From Actinobacteria bacterium HGW-Actinobacteria-4 (GTDB taxonomy: Bacteria; Actinomycetota; Actinomycetes; Actinomycetales; Demequinaceae): DNA of 32,972 nt. The stretch is taken from contig PHEW01000015.1 of the NCBI GenBank assembly GCA_002841315.1, positions 1 through 32,972 on the forward strand. Reading direction: 5' to 3'. Of the stretch, positions 30,290-32,972 are shown piece by piece. The notes beneath the pieces were generated by a model. The model did not search any database and had not been told where the DNA came from. It saw only the letters and a program-made list of their open reading frames with translations. Positions within the stretch are counted from its first letter, which is position 1; each line of letters opens with the position of its first letter. The translations under genes were made by a program, and so were the position numbers.

Positions 30290-31450
30290 CTACAGACGTC
30301 CCGCCTGAGGGACCGAGACAACGGCAGCCAGCCCGGTAGAGGTCACGTCAACGGGCCCGTCGCGGTCCGCCACCAAGACCGCCTGACCTGCGTGAAGCGC
30401 CTTCTCGTACTGGTCCGTGCGCACCTGTGCGGAACCGTCTACGGCGAGCACAATGCGCGGCCCAGAGCCGGCGCTCCACGGACCGGTGTCAACGAGCGTG
30501 AGTTCGTAGTCGGGGGCAGGGGTGGTGAACACACGCGCCCCACCCCGCTCAACAGGCTGGATGACCTGTGGCATCCGCGCAGACGTGTCCGCCAACTCCA
30601 GGAACAGTTCAGCGTTGACCGGCTTGGGAGTAAGACCCGCGCGCACCACGTTGTCCGAGTTCGCCATCACCTCGAGCCCGGTGCCGGTTTGGTAACTGTG
30701 CACCACGCCCGCGTCGATAAACAGCGCCTCTCCCGGAGACAGGTCAATGCAACGGAGCGCGAGCGCGATCAAGGCTCCCTGGTCCCCCGGATGGTGGACC
30801 GCAGCGGCGGCCGCCGCTGTTAGTTCTCGCGAGGCACCCGGCCGTTCTGCAGCGGCAACCATGGCAGTGAGTACGGGGGCATGCCGCGGCAACGCCAGCA
30901 CATCGCGCAAGTAGCGACCCACTGAACTGGCGTCGAGATCAGCCGGGGCATCCCCGCCAATCAAAGCGAGGTCGCGCGCCAGGTCGTCCACTGGCCGGAA
31001 CCCCGCGAGCACCACCATCGGCGTCAGTGCCACCACCATCTCTGGCTTGGCCAGCCGGTCAGCGAACGCGTATCGCGAGCCGGCCGCATGAGCACCGCCC
31101 GTACGCTCACGGTCGTAGCCAGCGCGCGCCTGCTCAGCACTGGGATGGACCTGGATCGACAGCGGCTTGCTGACCGACAGCACCTTGAGGAGGTACGGCA
31201 AGGCGTTACCCCAAGTCTTCGCGACGTCATCTCCCAAGATGCCCACGGCATCGGCCGCTAGGAGGTCGGTCAGGGGGACGTCTCCGCTTGGCGCCGCAGC
31301 CAGCGCGGGCGCGTCGGGGTGTGCACCCCACCACGCCTCCGCGAGCGGCTGATCGGTGGCTTCGATCCCCAACAGCGCTGCGATGACGTCAGTGGTACCC
31401 CATTGATACCTCTGCAGGGCCGGCGTCAGCAAATACACACCCGCCATCAT
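30290..31450 (-). CDS. manA: Mannose-6-phosphate isomerase, class I
   Basis: A 386-residue zinc-dependent cupin isomerase interconverting fructose-6-P and mannose-6-P, the entry to GDP-mannose and so to mannosylation by Pmt. Motifs in order: Y-Q-W-G-T-T-D-V near the start, E-A-W-W-G-A-H-P, the zinc site I-Q-V-H-P-S (Q and H) with K-P-E-M near residue 140, and the signature D-A-G-V-V-H-S-Y. Two adjacent ATGs (31450 and 31447) are possible starts; the frame is open to 31486 but would overlap serC. Only 29 bases separate it from the divergent serC. Confidence 0.93.
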   Translation of the reverse strand: MMAGVYLLTPALQRYQWGTTDVIAALLGIEATDQPLAEAWWGAHPDAPALAAAPSGDVPLTDLLAADAVGILGDDVAKTWGNALPYLLKVLSVSKPLSIQVHPSAEQARAGYDRERTGGAHAAGSRYAFADRLAKPEMVVALTPMVVLAGFRPVDDLARDLALIGGDAPADLDASSVGRYLRDVLALPRHAPVLTAMVAAAERPGASRELTAAAAAAVHHPGDQGALIALALRCIDLSPGEALFIDAGVVHSYQTGTGLEVMANSDNVVRAGLTPKPVNAELFLELADTSARMPQVIQPVERGGARVFTTPAPDYELTLVDTGPWSAGSGPRIVLAVDGSAQVRTDQYEKALHAGQAVLVADRDGPVDVTSTGLAAVVSVPQAGRL

Positions 31451-31467
31451 GTCACTGCGCGGCCAAG

Positions 31468-31473
31468 TACGCT
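31468..31473 (+). promoter_or_regulatory. Candidate -10 box of serC, leaderless
   Basis: TACGCT lies exactly six bases before the serC ATG, inside the 29-base gap to manA. No Shine-Dalgarno or -35 box is visible. Confidence 0.45.
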
Positions 31474-31479
31474 GGTGCC

Positions 31480-32604
31480 ATGCCAAAGAGCCTCACGATT
31501 CCCACCGAACTCCTCCCCCTCGACGGGCGGTTCGGGTCCGGTCCGTCGAAGGTCAGCGATGCTCAATTGCAGGCTCTGCTTGCCGCCCAGCCCCTGGTGT
31601 TGGGGACGTCGCACCGCCAAGCTCCGGTCAAGAATCTGGTGGGCGACGTCCGCACTATGCTCGCGGAGTTCTTCTCGCTCCCTGACGGCTACGAGGTGCT
31701 GCTCGGCAACGGCGGCTCCACCTTGTTCTGGGACGCTGCCGCGTTCTCGTTGGTGGAGTCCAAGGCTCAGCACTGCGCGTTCGGGGAGTTTGGCGCGAAG
31801 TTCGCCAAGGCAACCACGGCGGCGCCACACCTGCTCGATTCCTCTGTGTTAACGGCCGACGCCGGGAGCGTCGTGGTGCCCCAGGCTGAGGACGGCATCG
31901 ATGTGTACGCATGGCCTCACAATGAGACATCCACGGGTGCGATGGCTCCGGTGACCCGGCCAGCGGGCAGCGACGGCGCGCTGACCGTGGTGGACGGGAC
32001 GTCGGCGGCGGGTGGCGCGCCACTCGACGTCACCCAGACCGACGTCTACTACTTTGCGCCCCAGAAGAACTTCGCGTCCGACGGCGGGCTGTGGTTTGCG
32101 CTGGTCTCGCCTGCCGCGGTGGCACGCATCGAAGCGATTGCGGCGAGCGGGCGCTACATCCCCGAGAGCCTGTCGCTCGCGCTGGCGTTGGAGAACTCGC
32201 GAGTCAACCAGACCCTCAACACTCCCGCCGTCGCAACCTTGGTGCTGATGCGTGCGCAACTGGAATGGCTACTCGCCAGCGGCGGCATGGACTTCGCGGC
32301 TGCGCGCACCGCGCAGTCTTCGGGGCACATGTACGACTGGGCTGAGCGCACTGCGGAGACTGAGGCCTTCGTCACAGATACTAGGTATCGTTCCTCGGTG
32401 GTATCTACCATTGACTTTGCAGACAGCATTGACTCGGAGCAGGTACGCCGCGTCTTGCGGGACAACGGGATTGTGGACATCGATCCGTATCGCAAGTTGG
32501 GGCGCAACCAGATCCGTGTAGGGACGTTCTCATCAGTAGAACCAGGCGATGTCGCCGCATTGACGGCATGCCTTGACTGGGTATTGGAGCATATGCGGAC
32601 ATGA
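31480..32604 (+). CDS. serC: Phosphoserine aminotransferase
   Basis: A 374-residue PLP-dependent class-V aminotransferase converting 3-phosphohydroxypyruvate and glutamate to phosphoserine in serine synthesis. The opening D-G-R-F-G-S-G-P-S-K-V, the T-S-H-R-Q segment, W-P-H-N-E-T-S-T-G and the PLP lysine K196 in F-A-P-Q-K-N-F-A-S-D-G-G are those of the actinobacterial SerC group. The C-terminal R-K-L-G-R-N-Q-I-R-V-G-T-F binds substrate. Its stop codon overlaps the next start as ATGA. Confidence 0.96.
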   Translation: MPKSLTIPTELLPLDGRFGSGPSKVSDAQLQALLAAQPLVLGTSHRQAPVKNLVGDVRTMLAEFFSLPDGYEVLLGNGGSTLFWDAAAFSLVESKAQHCAFGEFGAKFAKATTAAPHLLDSSVLTADAGSVVVPQAEDGIDVYAWPHNETSTGAMAPVTRPAGSDGALTVVDGTSAAGGAPLDVTQTDVYYFAPQKNFASDGGLWFALVSPAAVARIEAIAASGRYIPESLSLALALENSRVNQTLNTPAVATLVLMRAQLEWLLASGGMDFAAARTAQSSGHMYDWAERTAETEAFVTDTRYRSSVVSTIDFADSIDSEQVRRVLRDNGIVDIDPYRKLGRNQIRVGTFSSVEPGDVAALTACLDWVLEHMRT

Positions 32605-32972
32605 CCGTCGCAGTACAAGTCCCCGAGCGTCGTGCACCACGGCGGCGCGTGGTGTGGGCTGTGCTGCTAGGAGTCCTGCCGCTCATCATTGCCGGCCACG
32701 CCATGGCCGCCGGTGGCGCACTGCCCGTCGCGACCTATGAAGGAGCGCTACCTGCGCCGTCGGCAAGCCCGGCGGCTGAGCCGCTCCCGGAGCCCTCGCC
32801 GGATGTGATCCCCCAGATCGCCGCACCCGGCACACTCGAAGGCGCCGACTACACCGCTTCCATCCAGCAGATCACCATCAAGTTCCCCCCGCCGCCCGAA
32901 CCGCCCGCTTCCACGGGTGGCTCGCGCGGTGGCGGGGGCAAGTCAGGCTCGAGTGGCGGCGGGGGCACGCCG
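32601..32972 (+). CDS. Exported protein of unknown function, cut by window end
   Basis: The first 124 codons of a gene coupled to serC by ATGA overlap. The N-terminus has Arg-rich residues 10-16 and a hydrophobic segment (about 17-36) ending A-M-A-A-G-G, a likely signal peptide or anchor. A Pro/Ser/Ala linker, then I-T-I-K-F-P-P-P-P-E-P-P (about 96-107) and a Gly/Ser-rich linker follow at the cut. The P-P-P segment resembles S-I-T-V-K-V-N-P-P-P in the NlpC/P60 protein of this window, so a cell-wall enzyme domain may lie beyond the edge. That is a guess from the layout. Confidence 0.75.
   Translation, partial: MTVAVQVPERRAPRRRVVWAVLLGVLPLIIAGHAMAAGGALPVATYEGALPAPSASPAAEPLPEPSPDVIPQIAAPGTLEGADYTASIQQITIKFPPPPEPPASTGGSRGGGGKSGSSGGGGTP

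Overview
The window is high-GC, gene-dense DNA with many GTG starts and many genes lacking a Shine-Dalgarno, so it looks actinobacterial. The block sepX/glpR-like, rimJ-like, moeA/glp-like, galU, divergent from 5-FCL and fmdB, together with divergent pmt/rsmI, matches the order I remember for Mycobacterium tuberculosis Rv0991c-Rv0996 and Rv1002c-Rv1003. An IdeR/DtxR regulator and a CrtY lycopene cyclase also fit. A member of Micrococcales is my guess; nothing here proves the genus.

Layout. (1) 1-6100: rsmI (-) divergent from the protein O-mannosyltransferase gene (+), which converges with a tightly packed minus-strand operon of an HprK-like P-loop protein, a GT4 glycosyltransferase and a flippase-like membrane protein; then tRNA-Ala(CGC). 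(2) 6100-11440: a lipoprotein, the SepX/GlpR-like membrane protein, a GNAT acetyltransferase, a MoeA/Glp-like protein, GalU, and divergently 5-formyltetrahydrofolate cyclo-ligase and FmdB. (3) 11470-17011: a very large superfamily-1 helicase-like protein whose ATPase and nuclease motifs have decayed, and crtY.

(4) 17112-26233: a 9.1-kb integrated element. Its ends are a perfect 48-bp direct repeat made of the 3' half of tRNA-Arg(CCU). The intact tRNA is on the right, and a tyrosine integrase ends 25 bp from attR. Octamer repeats with 11-bp phasing lie inside both ends and look like integrase arm sites. The element has a divergent control region, an Xis/AlpA-like protein and a RepA-like ATPase. 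It also has a chain of overlapping small genes (three of them under 60 codons), a tail-fibre-like protein without any capsid genes, a VapBC45-like toxin-antitoxin pair, and three small cysteine-rich proteins at its left end. I read it as a candidate phage satellite or a small integrative element; this is the least ordinary part of the window.

(5) 26188-32972: tRNA-Arg, an aldo/keto reductase, a secreted NlpC/P60 hydrolase with a structured leader, an IdeR/DtxR regulator coupled to UDP-glucose dehydrogenase, ManA, and divergently SerC followed by the start of an exported protein cut by the window edge.

Several chromosomal genes share one promoter layout: a TANNNT-like -10 box exactly six bases before the start codon, which predicts leaderless mRNAs. 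GalU, UDP-glucose dehydrogenase, ManA, Pmt and the GT4 cluster together suggest a window rich in cell-envelope sugar metabolism.
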